From: Anaerolineae bacterium
GTDB lineage: Bacteria > Chloroflexota > Anaerolineae > Promineifilales > Promineifilaceae
DNA: 64,000 nt
Assembly (NCBI GenBank): GCA_023384415.1
Contig: JAHDWJ010000016.1
Location: forward strand, 1-64,000
Reading direction: 5' to 3'
Part shown: piece by piece, positions 44,696 to 53,798 of the stretch
How the letters are laid out: every line of letters starts with the position of its first letter
Position numbering within the stretch: position 1 is the first letter of the stretch
Position numbers and translations under genes: made by a program
Notes under the pieces: model-generated
Database searches by the model: none
What the model was told of the DNA's origin: nothing
Seen by the model: the letters and a program-made list of their open reading frames with translations, nothing else

Positions 44696-44926
44696 ATGTC
44701 AACAGATAATCTGGTAATAGGCAAAATCATTGAACAAGTTAGCCATTTGTCCATTCACGATCGTGTTTTGTTGAGTCAACAACTTGTAGAGCAGTTGGTA
44801 ACAAATAAACCAACGGAACCATGCCCATTGTGGCGTTATGGTATCTTTAGTGTTGGGCGACTTTCTAATGAAGATGATTTTCAATTAGCGGAATGGTACC
44901 CTACTAATGAGGAATTAGATGGTTAA
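44696..44926 (+). CDS. Putative antitoxin of a PIN toxin pair
   Basis: The 76-residue helical protein (MSTDNLVIGKIIEQVSHLSIHDRVLLSQQLVEQL...) overlaps the start of the vapC-like gene by eight bases. Size and overlap fit a VapB-type partner, but no DNA-binding motif is obvious. The ATG at 44696 follows GATGAGG. Confidence 0.6.
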   Translation: MSTDNLVIGKIIEQVSHLSIHDRVLLSQQLVEQLVTNKPTEPCPLWRYGIFSVGRLSNEDDFQLAEWYPTNEELDG

Positions 44927-45319
44927 ATATGTCCTAGATACTCATGCGCTTATCTGGTTTTTGGAAGGAAATCCTAAATTAGGAACAAAGGCAAAAGCAG
45001 TTTTAAGTAATGTTGAAAATCAATTAATATTACCCATCATTGCCCTGGCAGAAGCATTATTTATTGTCGAAAAGGGTCGTATACGCATTCCTGCGGTAAC
45101 TAATCTGTGGCAGGCTGTACACGCCGCTCCCCATGTGACTATTTATCCCCTTACCACGCAGATCATCTAGAAAAGTCTCGAACTCACGATTATCCCTGAG
45201 ATCCATGATAGCTGATCGTAAGGACGGCCGCTTTTTTAACCGTAACCCGTCAAAAAACCTATTTACTTACCCAAGATTTGACGATTACACATTCAGGTGT
45301 GGTAGATATTCTCTGGTGA
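44919..45319 (+). pseudogene. VapC-type PIN-domain toxin, frameshifted
   Basis: The first 83 codons read 'MVKYVLDTHALIWFLEGNPKLG...ALAEALFIVEKGRI', with the PIN Asp (LDTHALIW) and Glu. A TAG ends this frame at 45168-45170. The family then continues in other frames: 'LELTIIPEIHD' and 'VRTAAFLTVTRQKTYLLTQ...HSGVVDILW' up to TGA at 45317-45319. A full PIN toxin is about 130 residues, so at least two lesions broke it. It ends four bases before the molybdopterin gene. Confidence 0.75.
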
Positions 45320-45322
45320 TCT

Positions 45323-47443
45323 ATGACACGACAACTGGTTTATGGGGCCTGCCCGCATGACTGCCCGGATACGTGTGGAGTGGTGACGGAGGTTGAGGGC
45401 GGGCGGGCGGTGGCTTTTTATGCGGCCGCGTCCCATCCCATCACCGACAACTGGCTCTGCGCTAAAGTTCGCCCTTACCTGAACCATGTCTACCACCCAG
45501 AGCGGCTGCTTTACCCTCTGCGCCGCGTTGGCCCAAAGGGCCGTGGGCAGTGGGCACGTATCACCTGGGATGAGGCCATCGGCGAGATTGTAGACCGCTG
45601 GCGGCAGATCATTGCCACCTATGGAGCGGAAGCGATCTTGCCTTACAGCTACAGCGGCACTTTGGGGCTGGTGCAGATGGGGGTAAGCAGCGCCCGGTTG
45701 TGGAACCGGCTGGGGGCCAGTCAACTAAAGCGCACAATTTGTGGCGCGGCCGCGGAGTTTGCCGTCGAAATGACTCTGGGCATACGCCAGAGCCAGGCGT
45801 ACCAGGATGTCCGCCACAGCCAATTAATCATCATCTGGGGGCACAATCCGGCTACCACCGCTCCCCATTTCATGCCCCACCTCAAAGCCGCCCAACGAAA
45901 CGGCAGCAAACTGATAGTCATTGATCCCCGCCGCACCAAAACAGCCAGAGGAGCTGATTGGCACATCGCCCCCAGACCGGGCAGCGATGGGGCTTTGGCC
46001 TTAGGCGTGGCCCATCTGCTGGTAGCTGAAGGGTGGCAGGATGAAAACTGGTTGGAACAATACACCATTGGTTGGCCAGAGCTGCGGGCACGGCTGGCTG
46101 ATTATCCCCCGGAACGTGTGGCTGCCCTGACTGACTTGCCAGAGGGTGACATCCGGGAGTTGGCCCGGCTGTATGGCACCCTGCGCCCCGGCCTCATCAA
46201 AATAGCCGATGGTCTCCAACGTAACCGGCGCGGGGGGCAGACGGTGCGGGCCATTTGTGCCTTGCCGGCCATCACCGGTCAATATGGGGTGGCCGGGGGG
46301 GGACTGGCTTACAGCACCAGCGGCTCTATTCGGTGGGACAGTGAGGCCATGAACCACTGGGCTGAGTGTCCCCCCCCTGGTCGGTCGGTCAATATGAACC
46401 GGTTGGGAGCTGCCCTGCTGGGGGAGGTGAATGATCCCCCCATCCAATCCCTGTTTGTATTTGGGGCCAACCCGGCCGCATCTAACCCCCACACCGGGCC
46501 AATTCTCCAGGGGTTGCAGCGGGATGATCTGTTTACGGTGGTGCATGAACTGTTTATGACTGATACGGCGGATTATGCCGACATTGTGCTGCCAGCCACG
46601 TCCCAGTTGGAGCAGACAGATTTACATAAGGCTTATGGGCATACCTATCTCACCTATAACGCCCCGGCGATTGCCCCGCTGGGGGAGGGCAAGAGTAATT
46701 GGGAACTGATGCGATTGCTCGCGGCCGCGCTCGGTTTCACGGAACCGTGGTTGCAACAAAATGAGGATGAGGCCATCGCCGAAATTTTGGCGGCGACGGC
46801 CGCTCATACCCCAGCCCTACAAGGGATCACCCTGGAGCGGCTGAAAGCTGAGAACACCATCCCCCTCAACCTGCCTGCCTCTATCCCGTTTGCTGACGGC
46901 CATTTCCCCACCCCCAGCGGCAAAGTGGAGCTGTTTTGTGAACGGCTGGCTGACCTGGGGCTTGATCCGCTGCCCGGTTTTATCCCTGACGCCGATGATG
47001 ACCCGCTCAGTCCAAACGCACAACCGCCCGGAAACGGCTCTTTCATCCCTCATCCTTCATCCTTCATCCTTGTCTCCGCGGCCGCGCACCATTTTGTCTC
47101 CAGCAGTTTAGCCAACCAGCCGGGGCTGCTGCGCCATGAGGGAGAGCCATTTGTGGAGATACACCCCCAGGACGCGGCCGCACACGGCATTCGCTCTGGG
47201 GATAACGTGCGGCTGGAGAATGAGCGCGGTTATTGTGAGCTGAAAGCAGTTGTCACCGAGAACGTCCGGCCTGGGGTGGTAGCCTCTCCTAAAGGACGGT
47301 GGCAGAAGTTAACTCATGGCGGCCGCAACGTCAACTGGCTCACCTCTGATGAACTGGCCGACATGGCCGGGCAAAGCACCTTCCACAGCACCCAGGTCCG
47401 GCTCCAGCTTAGGGCCGCTGACGACTGGGAGTTGCGAGAATGA
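45323..47443 (+). CDS. Molybdopterin-dependent oxidoreductase (DMSO reductase family)
   Basis: The 706-residue protein has the N-terminal [4Fe-4S] motif 'ACPHDCPDTCGV' plus 'WLCAKV', the 'ITWDEAIGEIVDRW' entry, 'IIIWGHNPATTAPHFMPHL', 'FVFGANPAASNPHTGP' and a C-terminal dinucleotide-binding domain. No Tat signal is visible, so it is probably cytoplasmic. The electron donor and substrate (formate, thiosulfate or other) cannot be fixed. Near residues 574-583 the linker 'SFIPHPSSFIL' is encoded by heptamer repeats. Six GCGGCCGC octamers occur. Confidence 0.82.
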   Translation: MTRQLVYGACPHDCPDTCGVVTEVEGGRAVAFYAAASHPITDNWLCAKVRPYLNHVYHPERLLYPLRRVGPKGRGQWARITWDEAIGEIVDRWRQIIATYGAEAILPYSYSGTLGLVQMGVSSARLWNRLGASQLKRTICGAAAEFAVEMTLGIRQSQAYQDVRHSQLIIIWGHNPATTAPHFMPHLKAAQRNGSKLIVIDPRRTKTARGADWHIAPRPGSDGALALGVAHLLVAEGWQDENWLEQYTIGWPELRARLADYPPERVAALTDLPEGDIRELARLYGTLRPGLIKIADGLQRNRRGGQTVRAICALPAITGQYGVAGGGLAYSTSGSIRWDSEAMNHWAECPPPGRSVNMNRLGAALLGEVNDPPIQSLFVFGANPAASNPHTGPILQGLQRDDLFTVVHELFMTDTADYADIVLPATSQLEQTDLHKAYGHTYLTYNAPAIAPLGEGKSNWELMRLLAAALGFTEPWLQQNEDEAIAEILAATAAHTPALQGITLERLKAENTIPLNLPASIPFADGHFPTPSGKVELFCERLADLGLDPLPGFIPDADDDPLSPNAQPPGNGSFIPHPSSFILVSAAAHHFVSSSLANQPGLLRHEGEPFVEIHPQDAAAHGIRSGDNVRLENERGYCELKAVVTENVRPGVVASPKGRWQKLTHGGRNVNWLTSDELADMAGQSTFHSTQVRLQLRAADDWELRE
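47043..47070 (+). repeat. In-frame TCATCCT heptamer array in a coding region
   Basis: TCATCCC then TCATCCT three times in tandem code for part of a SFIPHPSSFIL linker inside the molybdopterin oxidoreductase, just before its C-terminal domain. Confidence 0.75.
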
Positions 47444-47558
47444 CCCCATCACTCGCCATTCAACATATAAAACTCCGCGAAACCGTAAAGCCCCTTTGTT
47501 TTTAGACCCGCATCTTCATTTGCCGCCAGCCATTGCGCCAGGGGATGTGGTTCAGCAA

Positions 47559-47767
47559 TTCTCAATTTAAAACCCGTGGTAGGGGTGGGACAGGCGGGCA
47601 ACCATCCGGGTCAAACGGTTCAACCTGATTCCCGCCTGTCTCACCCCCTTTACCCCTTCCATTTCAGCCAAAGCGGGGCGAGACAGATGGGAACGAAACG
47701 CTCCCGTTTGACCAAAATCCTGGCCCACCTGTCCCACCCATACATTCATTTTAGGGCAAATTGAGAA
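47559..47767. repeat. 209-bp foldback element with terminal inverted repeats
   Basis: Ends TTCTCAATTT (47559-47568) and AAATTGAGAA (47758-47767) are exact inverts. Inside, GGGTGGGACAGGCGGG pairs with a CCCACCTGTCCCACCC copy, and GGTCAAACGG pairs exactly with CCGTTTGACC, nested in the same order. It has MITE-like form and no coding capacity. The rest of the 47444-48041 spacer holds no gene. Confidence 0.6.
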
Positions 47768-48041
47768 CTGTTGGACGTGGTTATTTTCGTTTGGGAGATT
47801 GTTGTAGTAGTAGTAAGATTGGGGGATCAGTAACAGCAGACGGGTTTTCAGCCCTGGGTTGCCCGCCACAATCGTCAATGATTCGGCAAACGCACCACAA
47901 CACGGCAATCATTAACTGGGCTTGGGCGAAAATTAATTTCACCACGGGTAATACCCAATACACCAATACAGTAATAACCAGTGGTCAGCTCAAAAAACGC
48001 CAGACCCCAGTCACTAATTGTAAATGGTAGGACAATAACGA

Positions 48042-50333
48042 ATGAATAATCTGTTAGCCGGTTTTAATGAACCTCAATTAGCCGCCGTAACCGCCGACCC
48101 TGGCCCCGTTTTAGTGATGGCCGGCCCCGGCAGCGGCAAGACCCGGGTGCTGACCCACCGCATCGTTTATCTGCTCCAGGAAGTGGGGTTGTCTCCCTGG
48201 CATATCCTGGCCGTTACTTTTACCAATAAGGCCGCCCGTGAAATGCTCCACCGCATTGAACAGATGCTGGGCGGCTACCCCAAAGGGTTGATGATGGGCA
48301 CCTTCCATTCAACCTGTGCCCGCATCTTACGGCGGGAAGCTGATAATCTCACCCATTACAGCCGGGAATTTGTTATTTTTGATACCGATGATCAAAAACA
48401 AGTGATCAAACAGGCATTGGCTGACCTTAACCTGGATGAAAAACGGTTTACCCCCGGCAAAATATTGGCTGCTATTGGCTCAGCCAAAAATGAGATGATT
48501 ACCCCGGAACTGTATGCCGCCACCAATTATGTGAGTGAAATTACCAAACGAGTATATACCCAATATCAAGCTCTTTTGCGAGCCAATAACGCCATGGATT
48601 TTGATGATTTGCTGCTGAATGTGGTGCTGCTGTGGGATGAGCGGCCCGATATTTTGCATAAGTACCAGCAGTTGTATCAATATATTTTGGTGGATGAGTT
48701 CCAGGATACTAATACGACCCAATATGCCCTCTTGCAGCGGCTCGCGGCCGCGCACCGCAACATTTTCGCCGTTGGGGATGCGGATCAATCCATTTACAAA
48801 TGGCGTGGGGCCGACATCCGCAACATCCAACGATTCCGTGAACAATACCCAGATGCTCGCCTCATCCTGCTGGAGCAAAATTACCGCTCCACCCAGCTCA
48901 TTTTGGATGCCGCCAAAGCGGTCATTCGCCAGGATAAAAACCGGATTGATAAGGATTTGTTCACCGAAAAGCGCGGTGGGGCCAAAATCCAGATCAGCGA
49001 AGCGTATAACGATACCGAAGAAGCAGAAATGGTGGTGAGTACCATTCAGGAGTTAATGTTAAAGGGGTATGGTCCAGGTGATTTTGCCATCATGTACCGT
49101 ACCAATGCTCAATCCCGCTCCCTGGAAGAAGCGTTTCTACGCCGCAACTTGCCGTACCGGCTGGTGGGAGCCTTGCGCTTTTATAGCCGTAAAGAGGTCA
49201 AAGATGTTATTGCCTATCTGCGCCTCATCAACAACCTGGCTGATGGCATCAGCTTCAACCGGATTATTAATGTGCCCGCACGGGGGTTGGGGGATAAAAC
49301 GGTGCAAGATTTACGGAACTGGGCGGAACAGCAAGGGTGGCAGCCGGGAGAAGCATTGTTTCATCTGGCGACAGAGCAAGACATTCAGCATCCCTTTAAC
49401 AGCCGTGCCCTTAATGCCCTGCTTCCGTTTGCCCGAATGTTGGCCGGGTGGGTAGCCCAGCGTGAGCAGGTGGGGGTAGGGGAGCTATTAGATATGGTGC
49501 TGCATGAGGTGGGGTACCGGGCTTATATTGATGATGATACGGATGAAGGGCGGGATCGCTGGGCCAATGTGGTAGAACTGCGTAATGTCGCGGCCGCGGA
49601 CCCCACTGCCCCCCTCTATCAATTTTTAGAGCAGGTAGCCCTTGTTGCTGATGTAGATAACCTGGAAGAAAACAGTTCGGCCCCGACCTTGCTCACCTTG
49701 CACGCCGCCAAAGGGTTAGAGTTCCCTGTCGTTTTCATCACCGGGCTGGAAGATGGGATTTTGCCCCACAGCCGTTCCCTGGAAGATGGTGATTTAGACG
49801 AAGAACGCCGCCTGTTTTATGTCGGCATCACCCGCGCTAAAGAGCGGCTTTATCTTTTTTATGCCTTTCGCCGCTCTTTCTTTGGTGAATCTGAACTCAA
49901 TAACCCGTCCCGATTCTTAAATGATGTCCCAGACGAGTTGACCAGTGGGGGAAATGCAGCTACCCGCCGGAAAGCGACGGTAGCCAAAGCAACCAGTTGG
50001 AATTGGACTGGGGAAAGTCAGTCCGCCTATGGCTCACGGGCCAGCGCGACTCCGCGGGGGTATAACTGGGCTGAAGGGGCGGGGGCGGCCGCAAAGCCAG
50101 TGACAGTCCAGTCGCGGCCGCTGCCTACTCCCAACGCGGCCGCGACTGAACGGCCGACCCGTACCACCGCCCAATATAAAAGTGGGCAGAAAGTGCGCCA
50201 TGCCAAATTTGGTGAAGGCATGGTGATCGAAAGTAAATTAACAGGCAATGATGAAGAAGTGAGCGTGGCTTTTCCAGGGCAGGGGATCAAAAAACTGGCT
50301 GCCAGTTTTGCCAAATTAGAAATTATCGGCTAA
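48042..50333 (+). CDS. pcrA: UvrD/PcrA-type superfamily 1 DNA helicase
   Basis: The 763-residue helicase has the Q-motif 'FNEPQLAAV', Walker A 'AGPGSGKT' at residues 27-34, 'ILVDEFQDTN' (motif II), 'GDADQSIYKWRGA' (III), 'LEQNYRST' (IV), 'TLHAAKGLEFPVVF' (V) and 'YVGITRAKERL' (VI). It unwinds DNA 3' to 5' in repair. The C-terminal PcrA-type tudor-like tail is 'KSGQKVRHAKFGEGMVI'. The linker before it carries three GCGGCCGC octamers within 60 bases. Confidence 0.93.
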   Translation: MNNLLAGFNEPQLAAVTADPGPVLVMAGPGSGKTRVLTHRIVYLLQEVGLSPWHILAVTFTNKAAREMLHRIEQMLGGYPKGLMMGTFHSTCARILRREADNLTHYSREFVIFDTDDQKQVIKQALADLNLDEKRFTPGKILAAIGSAKNEMITPELYAATNYVSEITKRVYTQYQALLRANNAMDFDDLLLNVVLLWDERPDILHKYQQLYQYILVDEFQDTNTTQYALLQRLAAAHRNIFAVGDADQSIYKWRGADIRNIQRFREQYPDARLILLEQNYRSTQLILDAAKAVIRQDKNRIDKDLFTEKRGGAKIQISEAYNDTEEAEMVVSTIQELMLKGYGPGDFAIMYRTNAQSRSLEEAFLRRNLPYRLVGALRFYSRKEVKDVIAYLRLINNLADGISFNRIINVPARGLGDKTVQDLRNWAEQQGWQPGEALFHLATEQDIQHPFNSRALNALLPFARMLAGWVAQREQVGVGELLDMVLHEVGYRAYIDDDTDEGRDRWANVVELRNVAAADPTAPLYQFLEQVALVADVDNLEENSSAPTLLTLHAAKGLEFPVVFITGLEDGILPHSRSLEDGDLDEERRLFYVGITRAKERLYLFYAFRRSFFGESELNNPSRFLNDVPDELTSGGNAATRRKATVAKATSWNWTGESQSAYGSRASATPRGYNWAEGAGAAAKPVTVQSRPLPTPNAAATERPTRTTAQYKSGQKVRHAKFGEGMVIESKLTGNDEEVSVAFPGQGIKKLAASFAKLEIIG

Positions 50334-50395
50334 CGACGAACGAAAAAACAGGGATAGTACCTTACGAGTCAACTTCTTGTACAGTGAGCAAAAAA

Positions 50396-50460
50396 ATCTC
50401 GCGCAGAGGCGCAGAGGCGCAGAGGTTTTTTCTCCGCGCCTCTGCGCCTTTGCGCGAGAT
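50396..50460. repeat. Hairpin of CGCAGAGG repeats
   Basis: ATCTCGCGCAGAGGCGCAGA... faces a nearly exact invert ending CTTTGCGCGAGAT, around a TTTTTT loop. The arm repeats GCGCAGAG. It lies between convergent genes and may stop transcription from both sides. Confidence 0.6.
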
Positions 50461-50540
50461 TCGGTTCTGGCTTGTCCAGGTTAGGGAGGAGTATGGAATA
50501 GCCTAAGTCCTCTGAGTTCCCACTTTTCATTGCCGTACTC

Positions 50541-51761
50541 TTACTGCCTTATCTCAATATCCCGGCACAACTCCAACCCATAGAGAGAATTGGGTTCGTC
50601 AGGGATGGCTGCCTGAACTTGCTCAAACAGCGGCCGCGCCTGGTCACATTTATTATCGGTATACACATAGGACAGCCCCAACATATTAAAATAAATCGCC
50701 GTGGTGATGTCCGGTGAGCCGTATTTAGCCACCGCCTGCTCCAGATAAAAAATCGCCCCTGTACTCCGCTCATAATTGTTTTGGCGGAACAAAGAAGCTC
50801 CCAAACGTGCTTTAGCCCGTACCATCTCTGGGTCCAGTTCAATCGCTTTCTCGGCGTTGCTTTGGGCCCTGGGATATTCCCCAATCAGGAAATACATATA
50901 AGCTAACCCATCATAAGCGTCGGCATTATTAGGATCATAGGCCAGGGCATCGTTAAAATAGTTGATCGCCCCTGGGGTGTTGCGTAAAGCAAAGTTGTTA
51001 TAAGCAATGGAAAGGGAGAGGCGGGCACGCTCTAAATCGCTGTTGGCCCCGCGCATTAGCTGCTCATAAATGCGAACAGCCGCTTCATATTGCCCCTGAT
51101 ACTCCAATAAGGTGGCGCGGCCGCGTAACACAATCCGATTATCCTCATCCAACTCTACCGCCTTGTTGATCATCTCCTGGGCTTCAAATAAGTTATTGAT
51201 GTTTTGATACAGGAGTGCCTGGGCGCGGTAGGCGTAAGCGGCCGCGATATTGCTGTTGACGGCGATAGTATCACGAGCGGCCCGGTCGGCCAGGTCATAA
51301 TTTTGCATCGCCTCCGTGCGAAAACCGGTTTCCTGAAGACGGCTGCCATACGCCAGGTACGCGGCCGCCATTGCTAACAGCACCTGTTCATCACCGGGAG
51401 CCAATTCGTTTGCCTGGCGGATTAGCGTAACCGCCTCTTCCCCACGCTCCAACAAAACCAATAACTCAATGAGCGGGGGATAAAAACGGACATTCGTGCC
51501 ATCCTGGGTGACGGCCGCCTGATACAGGCTGATTGCTTCGATAATTTGCCCATCCCGGCGCAGCCGATCAGCACGAGCTGCCAGATCAACGGCGTTCCGA
51601 GTTGGCTCAGGTGTGGCCGTAGGAATGATCGCCTCACGTACCTCATCGGCATTGACGATGAGGGTCACGCCAGCAATGACAAAAAAAATAACCACCAGCA
51701 CCAACATACAAGATGGCCCCTGGCGTGGGTAACGAACTTGAGGGCGATTGTTGATGACCAT
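50541..51761 (-). CDS. TPR-repeat membrane-anchored protein
   Basis: The 406-residue protein has a short cytoplasmic N-terminus, a transmembrane helix near residues 18-38 ('MLVLVVIFFVIAGVTLIV'), a linker ('TATPEPT') and about eight to nine tetratricopeptide repeats, e.g. 'AYAYRAQALLYQNINNLFEAQEMINKAVELDEDN'. Proteins like this scaffold cell-envelope complexes; the partner is unknown. Four GCGGCCGC octamers fall within TPR Ala runs. Confidence 0.75.
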   Translation of the reverse strand: MVINNRPQVRYPRQGPSCMLVLVVIFFVIAGVTLIVNADEVREAIIPTATPEPTRNAVDLAARADRLRRDGQIIEAISLYQAAVTQDGTNVRFYPPLIELLVLLERGEEAVTLIRQANELAPGDEQVLLAMAAAYLAYGSRLQETGFRTEAMQNYDLADRAARDTIAVNSNIAAAYAYRAQALLYQNINNLFEAQEMINKAVELDEDNRIVLRGRATLLEYQGQYEAAVRIYEQLMRGANSDLERARLSLSIAYNNFALRNTPGAINYFNDALAYDPNNADAYDGLAYMYFLIGEYPRAQSNAEKAIELDPEMVRAKARLGASLFRQNNYERSTGAIFYLEQAVAKYGSPDITTAIYFNMLGLSYVYTDNKCDQARPLFEQVQAAIPDEPNSLYGLELCRDIEIRQ

Positions 51762-51888
51762 AAGAGCTAATCTCTACTAAAAAGAGAGCCTTTCACTATT
51801 AAGATACGAATGGCCCAAAGATTCTCTTTGCCCTATTCGCGTCTTAGCGGTTCCCCTTTTTCCTCTTCCCATGAATACAGCCGTTCAC

Positions 51889-51918
51889 AAAAAAAGCCGA
51901 CGGGCGGGCGCGTCGGCT
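51889..51918 (-). terminator. Rho-independent terminator
   Basis: On the minus strand AGCCGAC pairs with GTCGGCT around a GC-rich loop and is followed by seven T. It ends the ccdA-like transcript. Confidence 0.7.
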
Positions 51919-51994
51919 AGAATGGATGAGACTATAACATTGGCCCCTGGCAGCGTCAAGGTTTACCCATGAAGTTATAAGGGTGTAGAATGGG

Positions 51995-52034
51995 CCTCAG
52001 TCCTCAGTCCTCAGTCCTCAGTCCTCAGTCCTCA
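51995..52034 (-). repeat. CCTCAGT heptamer array supplying a stop codon
   Basis: Five perfect tandem CCTCAGT units (51995-52029) are followed by CCTCA. On the minus strand the TGA stop of the CcdA-like gene (52032-52034) lies in the last unit. Confidence 0.8.
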
Positions 52035-52700
52035 TTTTATGCCCGGCAGCCAATCATACACAATTCCTACCAGGCCAATGAGGATAAGCAGCACCCCAGA
52101 AAAGCGAGTGAGCAAGGTGTAATTCTGGGTTAGCCAGCCAGTAAAGCGACGTTGCAGGGGTGCGGCCGCAAATGGCAGCAGCACCAGCGGCCAACCAAAC
52201 CCCAGCCCAAAAGCGAAGAAATAAGCCAGGCTGCTGGTGAGGTCCATAAAGCTGCCTGCTCCTAACAGAAACGCACTCACTACCAATGGCCCGGCACAGG
52301 GAAGCGTCATTGGCCCCAGAAGCAAGCCATACAGGTAAGCCCCGGCATACGGATTGCTTAGCACGGGGGCCTGGGAGACGCTTAACCGGGCAAACGGGTT
52401 GCGGCCGCTGACCATTAGCAGGCCCAACAAAATAACCACCCCGTAAATAAAGGGCAGCAGCAGGGGCAAAATCGCGCTAAACGACTTTTGCCCCAAATAG
52501 AGCAGCAGCCCAACAACAGTCATCAAGGTTAGAATTCCTGCCAACACCAGGATCCCCAACCAGCGGGTTGCCTTTTGCCCTTTTTCGCTCTGCGCCTGCC
52601 CGGCCAGAAACGCGATCAACCCAGGGTAAAGAGGCAAAATACACACATTGGTCAAAATGGCACTATTGCCGAGGATAAATGCTTCAAGTAGCTGGGGCAT
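52032..52700 (-). CDS. ccdA: CcdA/DsbD-type thiol-transport membrane protein
   Basis: The 222-residue, six-helix protein has the two redox cysteines in 'NVCILPLYPG' (near residue 20) and 'TLPCAGPLV'. CcdA passes electrons from cytoplasmic thioredoxin across the membrane. The next gene upstream is a thioredoxin-like lipoprotein, its likely acceptor. Two GCGGCCGC octamers are present. Confidence 0.85.
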   Translation of the reverse strand: MPQLLEAFILGNSAILTNVCILPLYPGLIAFLAGQAQSEKGQKATRWLGILVLAGILTLMTVVGLLLYLGQKSFSAILPLLLPFIYGVVILLGLLMVSGRNPFARLSVSQAPVLSNPYAGAYLYGLLLGPMTLPCAGPLVVSAFLLGAGSFMDLTSSLAYFFAFGLGFGWPLVLLPFAAAPLQRRFTGWLTQNYTLLTRFSGVLLILIGLVGIVYDWLPGIK

Positions 52701-52794
52701 AGGTGGTTTGGGGCGAGTATACGAGTGTGCGAGTGAGTGGTGGACATTGACTCACTCGCTTAATCTCTCAATCTCCAATCTCTAATCTTCTCCT

Positions 52795-53502
52795 TCACTG
52801 TGCTTCCCGAATCGCGGCTGCCAGGGTGTCCACACTCTTAATCCCTGTTGCCAGGTCGGTGGTAGAGCCATCAGTACGGATGATGAAGTGGGGAGTAGAA
52901 GGGGGATTAACAACGGTTTGTCCGTAAAGAGCGGCCAGTTCCCGCAACAGTTCCGGGGTGGCGACAGCAAAAATCCAATCAAAGCCGGTGCTATCAGTAT
53001 AAGCCTTTAACTCGGCGTCGGTGAGGGCGGTTTCCACACTCAGGGCGATAAAAACAACGTCCTCCCCAAATTGGCTGCGTACGGCACTAACATTGCCCAG
53101 TTGGCGGCGGCAGTTGCTGCACCAGGTTGCCATTGGCTCTACAAACACAGTTTTGCTAGCAAAATCGGCCAGGGTGAAGGTTTCTCCGGTGCGGACGTTG
53201 GTCAGGCTGATATGCTGCCAGGCAGGGCGGTCGGCCATGTCGTCCATCTTATCATCCAGCATAGCATCATCAGCCTTATCATCCATCATGGTTTCGTCGG
53301 TCTTCTCTTCCATCATGGCCTCGTCCATCTTATCATCCATCATGGTGTCATCGGTTTTGTCATCCATCATGACGTCGTCTGTTTTGTCTTCTATCGCGGC
53401 CGCGTTCCTGGCAGGCGCTTCATTGCCAGATGACGAACCTGAACAGGCGGCTAACAGCAGCATCAGAATTAGCGTCAAGGAAATCAGGGTTAATTTTTTC
53501 AT
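52795..53502 (-). CDS. TlpA/thioredoxin-like lipoprotein with Met/Asp repeats
   Basis: The 235-residue lipoprotein has lipobox LLAAC ('LILMLLLAACSGSSSG') and then about six nine-residue repeats of the form MDDKTDDTM (residues ~38-92). The thioredoxin-like domain has the active-site WCSNC in 'EPMATWCSNCRRQL'. It probably reduces or delivers thiols outside the cell, with electrons from the CcdA-like protein. The Met/Asp/Glu-rich repeat may bind metals such as copper; this is inference. Confidence 0.8.
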   Translation of the reverse strand: MKKLTLISLTLILMLLLAACSGSSSGNEAPARNAAAIEDKTDDVMMDDKTDDTMMDDKMDEAMMEEKTDETMMDDKADDAMLDDKMDDMADRPAWQHISLTNVRTGETFTLADFASKTVFVEPMATWCSNCRRQLGNVSAVRSQFGEDVVFIALSVETALTDAELKAYTDSTGFDWIFAVATPELLRELAALYGQTVVNPPSTPHFIIRTDGSTTDLATGIKSVDTLAAAIREAQ

Positions 53503-53658
53503 CAGGTCTACTCCTTGGGTGGTCCCTAAAAAGGATCAACAACTATTTTTGACCACATGCGTCTGTTATAACCTTACGTTTGGATCGTTAAATCTCGCTT
53601 GAATAACCGTTACAACTTCCTTACTAAACCCTTACACCCATACGCCGACCTTGCCACA

Positions 53659-53688
53659 TTGATACCCCAGGTTGAATTACGTTATACT
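53659..53688 (+). promoter_or_regulatory. Candidate promoter of the moeA-like gene
   Basis: TTGATA at 53659-53664 and TATACT at 53683-53688 are separated by 18 bases. The ATG is at 53799, leaving a leader of about 100 bases that ends in pyrimidine heptamers (CTCAATC-type) without a Shine-Dalgarno. Confidence 0.45.
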
Positions 53689-53798
53689 ACATTCGCCCGC
53701 TGTCAGGGCTGTATAGCCTAATCCAGGGTGGCTCAAGCTATTTTTGCCCTTTAATGAGTGATGACGGATGAACAGTCTCTCAATCTCTCCATCTCGCT

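Noticed and set aside
45323..47443. Formate dehydrogenase identity
   Set aside because: The fold and motifs fit the wider DMSO reductase family, but no residue or neighbouring subunit fixes formate as substrate.
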